Assembly: GCF_003265705.1 (NCBI RefSeq)
Contig: NW_020312904.1
Coordinates: forward strand, 2,031,253 to 2,095,252
Length of the DNA: 64,000 nt
DNA from: Callorhinus ursinus
Lineage: Eukaryota > Chordata > Mammalia > Carnivora > Otariidae
Direction of reading: 5' to 3'
A model generated the notes under the pieces. It did no database searches, was not told the DNA's origin, and was given only the letters and a program-made list of their open reading frames with translations. The position numbers and the translations under genes are program-made. Shown here piece by piece: positions 1 to 11,325 of this stretch. Numbering within the stretch: the stretch's first letter is position 1; every line of letters starts with the position of its first letter.

Positions 1-1700
1 ATTCATTTTTGTCTACATTGAAAATGTATTGACATAAAGTTGTTGATTTTTAAAACTGTTCCGTTACTATTGTTTTTTTCCTCTACCTGATCCTTACTTT
101 ACTCTTCTTTTAAGTGTCTACTTCTTAAAATTGACCTTTCTTCTTTTCTAAAATATGTGTTCAGGGCTTAATGCTCCCACTGAGCATGACATCAGCTCCA
201 TCCCACATGGTTTGGCATGTTGTGTCTTAATAGCCAAAATATTTTCTAATTTCTACTTTGATTTTTTTCTGACCTGAGGTTATTTAGATATGCATTGTTC
301 AAGTTCTCAGAACTTAGGACTTTTCCAGTTGCTTTTTTTTTTTTAATTTAATAGTCGAATTCCTTTATGTTCAGATAACTTGCTCTGATTTCAATCTTTG
401 GGCATTTGGGGAGGGGGCTGCCACGGCCTGGCATGGGAAAAATGTGAACTATATTGTTGAATGCACTATTCCCATATGTTTGCTATTTGGTCTAGCATAC
501 TATTTTGATATTTTTCTTTTTACTTTTCAGCATATGCATGGGCTTAAATGTGTCCCTCAGAAAGATTATTCCCCTAGACATTTTGTAATAGAATTTCAAC
601 ATTTCTGTCTTAAACTTGTGAGTTTAACCTGTTTGCATTTATTCTGATTATTGATATAGTTGGATTCATTTTCCCCATATTTTGTGCTTTCTTTATTTTT
701 TGATCCTGACACTTTTAGCAGCTACTTCAACAATTTTGTCCAAAACAGGGTTTTGAAGTCTCTCTACTGTTATTGAAATTATACCCTCTACCATTTTTGA
801 AATTAAGTTTTCACTGGTGTACACCTATGATCAAGTCTAGAATTTTTCAGTGTTGCTACCTTCCTGTTCAACAACACCAAAACTCTACAGGCTTAATTCC
901 AGTTACCTTTCTTCCCAAATACTGTGTTAATTTTCCCATGCTTTAACCCACCCTGTCCCCATGTGTTTTTAAGCTCAGGAACTGATTAGGTAAATTAATT
1001 ATTTATGTGGCCAGTATTTGTGTGGAGTCCTCCATGCATGTCCCAGTTTATGTCCTCATCAGCTCTCTCTGCATCAGTTTCTTAGATTTTTGTGTTAAAA
1101 ACTATCTGCCATTCTCCCTCTTTTATATCTTTGGAAATCCAAGGACACTCTGTTAGATCTTCAACCTCTTCAACTTCTATTGTTTGATCGACTCTTTTAT
1201 GTATCCCAGAACTTTCTCTTGAAGTGCCCCATATAAAATCTCTTCAGGTGTCTCCTCAACAATTCTCTTATCTGTGTCAAACTGGACATTTAATGCATCC
1301 TAATGAGTTTTAACATTATTAACTATATTTATTATTTCTCAAATTTCTCTTTGGTTTGTTTCTCTAAGTCTCTCCATTGTGGTTATTGTTTAATATTATC
1401 CTGTTTCTTTCTAGTGTTTTAAATTATATATTTTAAATGTTTGCATATCTTACATGTGCACTTTTATACTCTGTTTCTCTGACAGTTTTATTATTTTATA
1501 GTTCAGTGGCTGAAACCCACACCTGTGGGGCGGGCTCTTCTCCATGGTCGTGGCAGATTCTCTGGGACTGTGGATTGTAACTTCAAGTTTGGTAAAGCTT
1601 CTCTGGCAGAGATCCCGTAGATAAACTTGAGAGACAGAGGGTTTTCACAGACAAAATTTAGGTTGTTTTTACCAGTTTTTGTAGGTACTGCCAACCAAGA
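1..1700 (-). mobile_element. Old L1, antisense, mainly ORF2 endonuclease region toward ORF1
   Basis: The stretch is AT-rich and reads as decayed L1 on the minus strand. Positions 120-330 closely follow the antisense L1 ORF2 segment that includes the catccca, aaaatattttctaatttc and ggttatttag landmarks. Rightward the match weakens but keeps L1/HAL1 character to about 1700. All frames carry many stops, so the copy is dead. The first 340 bases are the firmest part. The right limit is a guess. Confidence 0.65.
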
Positions 1701-3105
1701 TCTATCTCATATTACTTAGAGTTTCCTAAACCAGATAGTAAATGTAACTTCAGGTCCCAAATCTAGATGAGTCAATGATTAATGATTAATAATAAATGAT
1801 CATTTGATACTTTTTTTCCCCCTAAGTCCTGCTTGGGTTGTTCACAACCCCCTCTTCGCTGTCAGGTAGATTTTTAATTTCTGGTAGGTTTCTACTGAAG
1901 GTAAAATCCTTTGAGTTTCCAGAGTTTGAATATTCAGGAGTCACTTTTAGATCTCCTTCCCTGGCATGGACCCGAAGACTTGCCTTTTTGGTTTAAAATA
2001 AAGTATTTTAGTTTATAAGTTGGAAAATACCCCTAGGGAAACACTGGCATAAGCCTACGTGTTATCAAACCTTGCTATTCCCAGGGGATTTCCCTTTATT
2101 TCATGTAAACTCAGCTGTGTTTGTACAGATTTCTGTTGTGTTTTATCACATATGCTATGATCGTTATATAAGAAGGTAAATGTTCAAGTTGTCTGGTCTA
2201 TTCGTTTGAGAATCACTGAAAATGTAAGTGTACGAAGTGAGGGTATCTTAGTCCTTTTTCCCAAGTGACAAAGCTGATACCGTTAAGAGACATGCCCTAA
2301 TTTCTCCTGATGTGGAAACAGTTTCTGTCTCCATCACATCACTGTGATTTTTAAAACAGATCTCAGGATCCTGATTACTTATCACTGTGCCCCTCATGGC
2401 AGAGATAATTAATAGTTATTCAAGGACTTTGTTTCATTTGTCCACATTCGATTTTCTTACTTACGGGCTGTGAAAACTTGGAAGCATGGTTCTGTATCTG
2501 GACAACCTCTGAGCCACGTTGCCTCACATGGCACCAGGCACATTTCTAGTCACACGGTAATTACTTATAAAATTGGCATAATCCCAAGGACCTCCAAATT
2601 CTAAACTGAAGCTAAAAGAATTTACATAATTTTCCCAAAGAGGAAAAAGACAATCAGAGAGCTGAAGACTAGCCAGGCCAGTGCAGTCCCACAGGCATCA
2701 ACAAAGGGAAGTTTTGAAAGCAGGCTTCAGCAGGGTGGCACCAAGGGGGCATGAAGACTCCTCACATCCCTTTGGGAAACACAGAGGAGAAACATCCCCA
2801 ATGCTAACAGGTTGGCTGGTCTTTGTGGACCCAGACACCCCACTTTCTTCTGGAGCAGCCTCTGGAGGGGATGGGTCAGTGGGACCTGAGCTGAGGGAGG
2901 TTCCTTTGATGGACCCAACTCTAAGCCTTCATTTCCCTGCCCTCAATAGCAAGAGACAGGAATGGATAGATACATGGATACCAAGGAGTTGACAAGAACC
3001 CTAGAGCTGGGGAAGGGGCAGGGAAGGAGAGGTTTGTTGTAGGAAATGCTAATACAGACAGGGATTTTTCTTAGGAGAAAAGGGAGAGAAGTAAGGAGGC
3101 AGGTG
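1700..3105. other. No recognised gene or element
   Basis: The left part (to about 2100) may still be 5' L1/HAL1 debris. From 2100 on the sequence looks single-copy and moderately AT-rich. I see no exon with splice sites, no poly(A)-tailed copy and no simple repeat of note. Overlapping short open frames on both strands near 2680-2990 have no recognisable motif. Confidence 0.5.
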
Positions 3106-3109
3106 ATGG

Positions 3110-4540
3110 GCTTAATTCTCTTGTCTTTTGTTATGCACCCATTACTATTTACATTTATTATTAACATATTGATGCATTTCCATTTTAAAAGAATTCTAGA
3201 AATACACAATGAAAAATTTAAAAGTCTCCCTCAACACACACCTTATCTCTTATTTGCACTCATCTGACTAGACACCATCAAAGTACCCCATTTGGTGTGT
3301 ATCCTGATACTCTCCACATCCCTCCCTGTCTGTGTGTTTGTGTGTGTGCATCCTAATATTAATGGAATCACATTATACCCTTTCAATGACTTGCTTTTTT
3401 TTCACTTAACAATATCTCCTACAAATTTTGCAAGAAAGCCCTGTGGTCTACCTCCATTTTTAACTGCTATTTATGGGATTCCATTGATTGGATTTGCCAT
3501 GATTAACTTACCTATATCCCTCTTGATGATTATTTAGTTTGTTTTCATGCATTTGCAATTACAGATAACACTGCAAAGAACTTCTCTGCACACGTGTGCA
3601 TACATGTGTTATGCATATGGGTTGGCCCTTCTTTTACATAAATTCCTAAAATATAAGTCCTGGGTCAAAGAGTCTATGCATTTTTCTTCCAATTGACTGC
3701 CAAGCTGCCCTTTTAAAAGGTCTCATCAGTGCAACCTTCCAGCAAAATGCAAAGACAGCACATCCTCCCCAACACTTCCTGTTATGATATTTTATACTTT
3801 TTCCCTAATATAAAGGGGAAAAAAGGGCACCTGGGTGGCTCAGTCATTAAGCGTCTGCCTTCAGCTCAGATCATGATCCAGGGTCCTGGGATCGAGCCCC
3901 ACATCGGGCTCCCTGCTCTGCGGGAAGCCTGCTTCTCCCTCTCCCACTCCCCCTGCTTGTGTTCCCTCTCTCGCTGTGTCTCTCTCTGTCAAATGAGTAA
4001 ATAAAATCTTTAAAAAAAAAGGGGAAAAATCTTTAGTTTCGGTTTGAGAAGCTTTTAATGTGTTTATTGGCCATTTTATTTCACGTTCAGTGAACCTGCA
4101 GTCCATATTCTTTGACTATTTTCTACTGGGTTGTGTTTTTGTGTTGATTTGTATGGATCCTTTATAAAATTTGAATATTAATCTTTTGGTTTTTCTATTG
4201 AAAATATTTTTGTCATTCTGGCAGCTGTCATTACCTTTGTGTATTTTATCATTTATCACAGGGAATTTATCAACCTCTTTTCATATGGCTTCTAACTTTC
4301 TCATATTACTATGTTTTATCCTACCGTAGATCATAGAGGTATTTTTCAGGCTTATATTTTTAATTAAACTGAAATTTATTTATATTTACTATGAGTTACA
4401 ATCCATCTATACTTTCTTTTTAGCGAGTGGGTAGTCAACTATCCCAGCATCATTTATTAGATAGACATTCAGTTTCACAGAAACTGAATCACTTTTATTA
4501 CCTATTATAATCTTACAAACAAATTTCCTGCTGTGTCATT
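3110..4540 (-). mobile_element. Old L1 3' part, antisense (L1ME-like), split by a SINE
   Basis: On the minus strand this follows L1 3' UTR and the end of ORF2. Landmarks are the ggaatcacatta region near 3365, the tgggtcaaagagt region near 3661, the actgccaagctgccc region near 3695, and a degraded cagcatcatttatta near 4445. The CAN SINE at 3825-4020 interrupts it and the L1 resumes beyond. Decay is heavy. Confidence 0.65.
3825..4020 (+). mobile_element. CAN SINE (carnivore tRNA-derived SINE)
   Basis: The head is gggcacctgggtggctcag, containing the pol III A-box; the B-box-like part is around ggtcctgggatcgagcc. A pyrimidine-rich tract follows, then ataaaatctttaaaaaaaaa. The flanks carry a probable target-site duplication, aaaggggaaaaa, at 3812-3824 and 4018-4029. 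It sits in antisense L1. It is non-coding and needs L1 proteins for mobility. Confidence 0.95.
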
Positions 4541-4599
4541 TTGTTTCCAGACTGCCCGTTCGCTCCATCACCTGTTTGCACTGCGCTGACATCATGCTG

Positions 4600-5285
4600 C
4601 TCTTCTTATTCTACTTTGGGGCACATCAGGCAGGGCAAACCCATATCCACATCCATGTCTACAGTGTATCTTTTCAGAATGGTGCTGGCTGCTCCCATCC
4701 TCTTCTTGTCCATTCAAACCAGACATTAGCTCATCAGTCTCTATCGTAAAACCCATCGGAATTTGCTCAAGATGCAGGTGGAATGTATGGATTCTTAAGG
4801 AGAAATTACAGGACATGGAGTACTGTCCTGGGTGGCACACACTTGTTAGTGTCCCAAGCCATTTTCCCTTTCCTTCTGGACACATAGGGAATGGTATCTC
4901 TCATCTACCCTCACAGTTGGATGTCACCACATGAGGAAGTTCCAGACCGTGGAAAGTAGACAGGTGTGCCATGAGCCACCTCCAGCCAACCCACAGAAGA
5001 CATCTGCACTGTGCCCACCCTGGCCCACCATCCTCCATCTGCATGCGGATCCAGCTGACCCACAGAAGCCATCTGTACTCTGTCCACCCAGTCCACCATC
5101 TTCCACTTGCTGGCAGAGACCCGTCAGGGAAACCTGGGACTATAGGATGTTAGAGCCTTACGATGGAAGGAGTCTGGGCCCCTGGACTGCCATGTGGAAG
5201 ACCACAACCTGGAAATCTGAGGAGGAAAATAGCTTATATTTTGCGAAGCCACAGAGATTTTTGGGATTGTTGTTATAATGTTGGT
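4600..5285 (+). mobile_element. Possible old LTR-like element inserted in L1, family unknown
   Basis: This block separates two parts of the same antisense L1 (left to about 4540, right from about 5290). Its right end (about 5235-5278: gcgaagccacagagattttt then gggattgttgttata) resembles the terminal part of old mammalian LTR-like elements, with a decayed match to a ttaagccactgagatttggg motif. I cannot name the family. It contains the 69-base duplication listed separately. Confidence 0.35.
4982..5119. repeat. Two-copy 69-bp tandem duplication
   Basis: Unit 1 (4982-5050) begins ccagccaacccacagaag and unit 2 (5051-5119) begins ccagctgacccacagaag. Both carry catctg, ccaccc and ccaccatc.tcca at matching offsets. 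Identity looks like roughly 75-80% by eye, so the duplication is old. Confidence 0.75.
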
Positions 5286-5289
5286 CTAC

Positions 5290-6240
5290 TCTGATCAGCA
5301 GTCTGTGTCTCCTCACCTATTCAGGCCAATTTTTACTTTTTCAATAAGTCAGAATTGTCTGGAGTTCTTTTATATTATTATTTTGGCTGTGAATAAAATC
5401 CTTTTTTCCCTATTATATTTTCTATTTGGTTGTTGTTGGTTCTAGAAAAACTATCGATTTTCGTAGGTTGATATATTCAGTCTCAGGTTGCCGAGCTCTC
5501 ATGACCGGTTCGAGCCATTTATCAGTTTATGCTTTTGCATTTTTGTAGGAAAGAACATTCTCATATACATAATGTCATATTTCTCATGTTATTTTTTTTC
5601 ATTTTTACATTGTTAGAACCCTTAGCGCAATATTAAATAGTGATGTATTGTGGGCATCCTTGCTGAGCTGATTTTTAGAAAATATCACTCATGTTCACTG
5701 TTAAGTATGACGCTTGCCTCAGTTTTCTGGTAAATACTTTTTATCAAGATAAGAGTGTTTCATTACTGCCTCTGTTTTCTAAGTGGTGTTTGTCAGGAAT
5801 GAGCATCGACCTTCATCAAATGCTTCTTCAGCATCTAGTGAGATCATTAAACTTCTCCTTTATTCTCTGGGTGTAATAACCCCAGTGATATGTTTTTCTA
5901 ACCATTCTTATATTCCTGTGATTAACTCTGTGTGGTTGTGAAGCATTAGTTTTAATACCTGGTTGATCTTGATATTAAATATTATTTGGGATTTATTCAT
6001 CCGTTTACGGTAGCCTTGGAGATAGATTTTTCTTTGTGTGCTTGCTTGTCTAGTGGTGCCTTAATTACCCTGGCTATTTTAATGAAATGAGTATCCATCC
6101 CTCTTTTCTTATTCTTTGAAAGCTTACAAAACTTGTGAGTTATTAAACATGTGTGGGCATTTGCTAAGGTAAATGTATATTTGCTCCTTTTAGCCACTCC
6201 TCCTATAGATTTCATTGCTATATGTATACTTATGATATAG
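5290..6240 (-). mobile_element. Old L1 ORF2 reverse-transcriptase region, antisense
   Basis: It continues the L1 broken at about 4540. The antisense ORF2 landmarks are gggcatccttgctgagctga (5652), then aaatgcttcttcagcatctagtgaga in decayed form (5818-5843), and ttatattcctgtgattaactctg (5909 on). These correspond to the palm region of the reverse transcriptase gene. Frames are broken many times, so the copy is inactive. Confidence 0.75.
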
Positions 6241-6453
6241 TTGTAGATTTTTTCTAAAATATTTCTTTTTTATCAGAGTTACACATATAGAGCTTTAAAA
6301 GCTAGAAAATTCTGCAAGTCTCTTACACAAACAAAGCAGCCCCTGTGACAATGCTTTTCCTACCTGTTCCCCAGAAGCAATCACCTAATCTATTTTAGCT
6401 GTTCCTTTTGAGAGTTTCTATACCTGAGTAATGCATTTTTCTAGCAATTTTTA

Positions 6454-6629
6454 ATTTTTTTTAAGATTTTATTTATTTGTCAGAGAGAGAGAGAGAGAGG
6501 CAGACAGAGGGACCACCAGGCTCCCGGCTAAGCAAGGAGCCTGATGAGGGACTCAATCCCAGGACCTTGGGATTATGACCTGAGCCGAAGGCAGACGCTG
6601 ATTCACCGACTGAGCCACACGGGTGCCCC
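6454..6629 (-). mobile_element. CAN SINE, antisense
   Basis: It starts with a T run and aagattttatttatttgtc, has a (GA)n tract, then the reverse of the tRNA-like head (tgagccacacgggtgcccc). Flanks gcaatttttaa (6444-6454) and gcaatttttga (6631-6641) look like a target-site duplication. The pyrimidine-rich middle is shortened relative to the other copies in the window. Confidence 0.92.
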
Positions 6630-6992
6630 TGCAATTTTTGATTCTTTATCATTAGATATTAACTACTCTCTTCCTAACAAAGAAGTTGGGGATTTGATTT
6701 TCTTATGATTGCCCTGAAGCCCACATACAACAGTCTCCCTCCAGCCAGACTCATTATAACATGCATATATAATAATTCCACTATAGGTTTACATTCAATA
6801 TTTACATAATTTTGTGTAAGTAAACATTTTTTACATATGAGTCAAGTATCAAGCCATTTAGTGTTTTGTAATACTTTTTTATTTTTTCTTAAGAGGTATC
6901 TCATTCTTCATGCCTAAAATAATTTGTGGAAAATTCACCACCATAACCCCGTCTACACATTTGAGTTAGGTAAGACTTTCTCTATGAAATTA

Positions 6993-7031
6993 TCACACAC
7001 ACATACACACACAACCGTACACACACATACA
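6993..7031. repeat. Interrupted (CA)n microsatellite
   Basis: CA/CATA runs broken by accgta. It is short and impure, so of low expected variability. Confidence 0.8.
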
Positions 7032-7209
7032 GATGCATATGTCATAATGTAACCATTTAATAAATTGCCATCAGTAGACACATCCATGTACCTACACCTC
7101 AGGGTGAAAAATAGCACATTAGCAGTATCCCATGAAATCTCTTGTAGCTCCATCCCATGATATACCTCCTCCCTGTGCTTAATTATTGTCTCAAATTCTG
7201 ATGCTATTG

Positions 7210-7808
7210 ATTGCTTTTGCCCTGTTTCTAACACACATGTGTGCACACTTGTGCACATGTCCATTCTTTCGTTCAAAATAACGTTGTGAGGGTCACTTGT
7301 ATTGTTCCACGTAACTGTGGCTTGTTATTCTACAATTGCTCTAAAATGGGATTATTTACACTTACCATAATGGGTTCATCTCTTTTGCTGTTAATGGTAT
7401 TTCCAATTGTTGATTTGCAAAAGCGCTGTCAGGTGAATTATGTGTGTATGCATTTCTTCGGCCATGTATATCTACGAGTGTAGTCATTGAAATACGGTAT
7501 TTAAACTCTCACCATTACAGTGAGGGAGTTCCAGTTTCTCCGTATATTCACCAAAACTTGGTACTTCCCAGCTTTTTAAAGTTTAGTTGATCCACTGGAT
7601 ATGGAGTTGTCTGTGGTCTGAGTTTGTATTTCCCTAATGACTAACAGGTTCTGTACTTGTCATTATGCTTATTGACCCTTTGGAAATTCTTATTTGTAAA
7701 GTAGTTGAGGGTTGCATTTTACTTTTTTATTGATATGATTTTTATGAATTTAAGTTATTAACTTTAGTTGAATGTAATTTACTGGTTCACCATTGCTTTC
7801 CATTAATG
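7210..7808 (-). mobile_element. Old L1 3' UTR, antisense (L1ME-like)
   Basis: Minus-strand L1 3' UTR landmarks are visible: gggttcatctcttttgctgt (7370), gagttccagtttctcc (7525), tttgtatttccctaatgact (7624) and ttattgaccctttgg (7670). It continues after the younger L1 inserted at 7820-8602. Decay is heavy. Confidence 0.65.
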
Positions 7809-7819
7809 ATCTTCGTATC

Positions 7820-8602
7820 TTTTTTTTTTTTGGTGTTTACAAAAGACACACTTTATTTTTTTTTAATCTTTTATTTCAATTTTTTATTTAAATTCAAGTT
7901 AGTTAACTTATAGTGCAGTATTGGTTTCAAGAGTAGAATTTAGCGATTCATCACTTACATACAACACCCAGTGTTCGTTACATTATGTGCCCTCCTTAAT
8001 GCCCATCACCCATTTAGCCCATCCCCCGCCCACCTCCCCTCCAGCAACCCTTAGTTTGTTTCCTATAGTTAAGAATCTCTTATGGTAGGGCATCTGGGTG
8101 GCTCAGTCGTTAAGCGTCTGCTTCAGCTCAGGTCAGGATCCTGGGGTCCTGGGATCGAGCCCATCAGGCTCCCTGCTCAGGGGGAGGCCTGCTTCTCCCT
8201 CTCCCACTCCCCCTGCTTGTGTTCCCTCTCTCCCTATCTTGCTCTCTGTGTCAAATAAATAAATAAAATCTTTAAAAAAAAAAAAAGGAATCTCTTATGG
8301 TTTGCCTCCCTCTTTGTTTTTACCTTATTTTATTTTTCCTTCCCTTCCCCATGTTCATCTGTTTTGTTTCTTAAATTCTACATATGAGTGAAATCATATG
8401 ATATCTGTCTTTCTCTGATTTATTTCACTTAGCCTAATACCCTGTAGTTCCATCCACATCATTACAAATGGCAAGATTTCATTCTTTTTGATGGCTAAAT
8501 AATAGTCCATTGTGTATATATACCACATCTTTATCTGTTCATCCATCAGTGGACACGGGCTCATTTCATAGTTTGGCTATTGTTGATAATGGTGCTATAA
8601 AC
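7820..8602 (-). mobile_element. Younger carnivore-type L1, 5'-truncated 3' end, antisense
   Basis: The body (7865-8602) matches the carnivore L1 3' region closely: agttagttaacttatagtgc, acaacacccagtgttc, cttaatgcccatcaccc, acatatgagtgaaatcatatg, tggcaagatttcattc, attgttgataatggtgct. A probable target-site duplication of the form atctt(c/t)gtatctt lies at 7809-7821 and 8603-8615. The 5' end is truncated at gctataaac. On the minus strand two A-runs bracket a 24-base piece (7832-7855), read here as a short 3' transduction. The SINE at 8087-8286 later inserted into it. Confidence 0.88.
8087..8286 (+). mobile_element. CAN SINE inside the younger L1
   Basis: The tRNA-like head (gggcatctgggtggctcag), the arctoid-type cactccccctgcttgtg tract and the tail aataaataaaatcttt plus A run are all present. 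The target-site duplication gaatctcttatggt is perfect on both sides (8073-8086 and 8288-8301). It therefore inserted after the carnivore L1. Confidence 0.96.
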
Positions 8603-9540
8603 ATCTTTGTATCTTCTTTATTAAATCTCTGCCTATTCCAAGGTCAGGATATTAGATAGTAAACACTTTCCTCCTACTTGATGACTTGCCTTTTCAATCC
8701 CTTGAAAAAGAGAAGTTCTAATACTTCATCTCTTTTCCATTAAAGTTAGTCCTGCATCCAGATGAAATCTTTTTGACACCCAAATTCATTCAAAAATTCC
8801 TCTGATAAATTTCACAAATTTTAGTGATTTAGCATTCATATCTAAATTTTTTGTTTTCATATTTAAATTTAAAATATATCTGGAATTGCTTTTTATATAA
8901 TTATGTGAGGTAGGAGATCAAAACAATTTTTTCTATGGGTATCCAATGACCCAGAACCATTCCTTAAAAAGATATTCTATCCACACTTCACTACATTACC
9001 ATTTTTGTCACAAATCCAGCCATCCATAGCATATGAAGAGCCCACATTAGAAGTACAAAGGAAGACTCCCAAAGCATAGTGTAAATAATTAAATGTAAGT
9101 CAAGCAAAATAATTATTACATAAAGTATATTCTAAACCTTACATTGACAAATGTATACTTTCTTTCCTCATATTTCCATTCAATAAAATTTATTTCTACC
9201 AAAACATTAATTTAGCTTTATCTCATAACTTCCAATATGTATTACTTTTATTAGCATTTAGTTCAAGGTATTTTCCAATTTTCATCTTAATTTTTTTTGG
9301 CTAAAAAGTTATGTAAAAGTGTCTTGTTTGATTTCCACACATGTGAAGATTTCCTAGTTATCTTTTTGTCATTAATTTATCATTTCAGCACTTTGGTAAC
9401 ATTTCCATTATTTTTGGTTTTCATTTTCTTCTTGAAAAATTGGCTGTCTGTTTATTATTGATTCTTGGAAGGAAATCAGATTGATTGATTGATTGATTGA
9501 TTGATGGGCTTATGTTTAAGCCTTTTTTTGGTCTTCAATT
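8603..9540 (-). mobile_element. Old L1 ORF2 3' part, antisense, resumed
   Basis: It continues the old L1 interrupted at 7809. Landmarks are ttatgtgaggtaggagatc (8904), gggtatccaatgaccc (8937), then the antisense segment around 9270-9420 (aaaagttatgtaaaagtgtc, tgatttccacacatg) that parallels 180-330 of this window. No intact frame. Confidence 0.6.
9479..9506. repeat. (GATT)n microsatellite
   Basis: About seven perfect gatt units inside L1 debris. Confidence 0.95.
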
Positions 9541-10640
9541 TTCAGAAGTCTTTTATATTGTGATTAATTGTGATTTTCTTTTTATTTATTCTGCCTCAGT
9601 TTCATGTTTAGTATGACTTGATATCTATAGTCACTTTTGGAAAATACTTATCCTTATTGTTTTCAAATATTAGCCCCCTACAATATTCTTTTTTCTTCTC
9701 CTGGGATTTCAATTACATATATGTTAAATTTTTATACCACATCCCACAGGCCTCTTATTGCCTTTATGCATTTTAAAAATTCTTTTATCACTAAGTACAT
9801 GTCCTAGGTATTTTTTTCTGACCTCTCTTCCAGTATTCTAATTTTCTCTTCAGCTGCAACTAATTTTGAATTAAACCCTTCTAGTAAATCATTAATCCCT
9901 TTGCTAATTTTTTTTAATTCTAGATTTTTCATTAGTTTTCTTTTATTAGTTGCCAATTTTCTACATACATGATTAATTTTATCTTTTATTTCCTTGGTTA
10001 TATCAAACATATCTATTCCAAAGATTACATGGTAACTCATTATCTGAATCCTCTATGGGCATGTTCCTATTGTCTTTTGTTTCTTTGGTTTGGGGTCATG
10101 TTGTCCTCTCCTACGCCTGGTTATTTTTAGCAAATGCTGTACATGGAATTCTGAAAATTGTTGAGATTATCTGACGTTCCAGATAACTTTGTCATCTCCT
10201 TCTAGGGTGGAATTATATATTTTTTTCTGGCCAGGAGCAGACACTAGTCATCTCACAACACTTAGTCAAGGCAAACACAAACCTGGCCTCTTTCCAGCTG
10301 AGGTATAGTCCCCTTGGGCACAAAACCCCAATCTGGGGGAGTTTCCAGACCCCTTTCTTAGGCAGGGCTCCTAAGGAAACTGAGTCAGAGACACAGTTGT
10401 GCGCAGTTTTGTTGGACAGTGTTCTTGAGAACAGTTCTGTGAGCGCAAGGGAGGCATGCTCACGCAGAGAGGAAGCTGACCCAGTGTGGGGCTGCAAAAA
10501 AGCCTCAGCCGGTCCCACAGGGGGATCTACAGCTGCAATGGTCCTCATGGCTGTCTGTGACTTAGATGAGGGGCCAAGTCTTTCCTCTGCAGCAACCAGG
10601 CAATGAGTCCTTACTGCTCCGGGGAGCATCTGTAGCCTAG
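9540..10640 (-). mobile_element. HAL1 / L1 ORF1-type sequence, antisense
   Basis: The block shows the antisense ORF1 signature: tctcctgggatttcaattac (9697), ccacatcccacaggcctctt (9738), cttccagtattctaattttctc (9828), then ggggtcatgttgtcctctcctacgcc (10091-10116). The minus-strand 78-codon frame at 9804-10040 is lysine- and glutamate-rich, like an ORF1p coiled coil. Beyond about 10220 the match is weak. HAL1 is an ORF1-only L1 relative; I cannot separate HAL1 from a full L1 5' end here. Confidence 0.65.
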
Positions 10641-10727
10641 GGCAAAGCAGCTCCCTTCAGCTAAGACAATTCACCTGGGCCCTGTCTCCGGTCACGGCTC
10701 AGGAAGCTGGGGGGTGAGTGCCTTGGT

Positions 10728-10944
10728 CAGAGGTTGACAGGCTTTCTTTCCAAGGTGCTAGAGAATAAATATTTGGGGCTGTGCAGCCCATATGGTCTGC
10801 CACAACGACTCAACTTTGCTGGGGCCATGAGGAAGCAGCCACTCTGTATAACAAATGTGCATGGATGCCTTCCAGTACAACTTTACCTACAAAAGCAGAG
10901 AGTGAGCCGTATTTGGCACGTGGGCCATCATTTACTGACCCCTG
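10728..10944 (+). mobile_element. Non-autonomous hAT (Charlie-group) DNA transposon
   Basis: This 217-bp element starts cagaggttgacaggctttc and ends tttactgacccctg, imperfect inverted termini. The interior carries agagaataaatatttggggc and gcagcccatatggtctgcc, matching a common mammalian hAT MITE. Flanks gccttggt (10720-10727) and accttggt (10945-10952) form the expected 8-bp target duplication with one difference. The exact MER name is uncertain. It has no coding capacity. Confidence 0.85.
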
Positions 10945-11124
10945 ACCTTGGTCATGGCAGGAGGCTCAGTGGTTCATAACACCACCAGTTTCACCCTCAC
11001 CCTGAGCAGGCTCTAGGTGCTGATCTCTACATTTTGCCCCCTCCCCACGCTCCAGTTTCAGCTAAAACTCCCATCTGTCTCTCAACGTCTCCCCTACTTT
11101 TTCCCAATTTGACAAATGTCTGTG

Positions 11125-11325
11125 GAGCTGTGCTCTCCAATACGGTAGCCACCAGGTCACATGTAGGTATCTAAATTTAAATTAATTAAAATTAAACAAA
11201 GTCTAAAATTCAGTTCCTCAGCCACAGAACCCACACTGCTAGTGGTCAACAGGCACACGTGGCTCATGGCTGCCATGCTGGACAGAGGGAATACAGAACA
11301 TCACGGAAGGTTCTGCTGACCATTG
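11125..11325 (+). mobile_element. Second non-autonomous hAT element (MER-type), decayed
   Basis: It begins with a gctgt.ctccaatacggtagccacc motif and carries the AT-rich centre taaatttaaattaattaaaa, followed by attcagttcctcagccac. It ends near ggaaggttctgctgaccattg. The layout matches a palindromic hAT MITE common in mammals. No clear 8-bp duplication survives. It lies 180 bp from the first hAT element. Confidence 0.8.

Larger units (their letters stand above)
6240..7200. other. Mostly unclassified AT-rich DNA around a SINE
   Basis: Outside the SINE at 6454-6629 and a short CA repeat at 6993-7031 I recognise nothing firm. Composition matches the L1 debris on both sides, so further decayed L1 is likely. 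No gene signal is visible. Confidence 0.4.

Noticed and set aside
3825..4020. tRNA-like A and B boxes as possible tRNA genes (also in the other CAN SINE copies)
   Set aside because: The boxes belong to tRNA-derived SINEs. No cloverleaf with an anticodon arm can be drawn.
4982..5119. CRISPR-like or satellite array
   Set aside because: Only two diverged copies and no spacer pattern. The host is a vertebrate genome.
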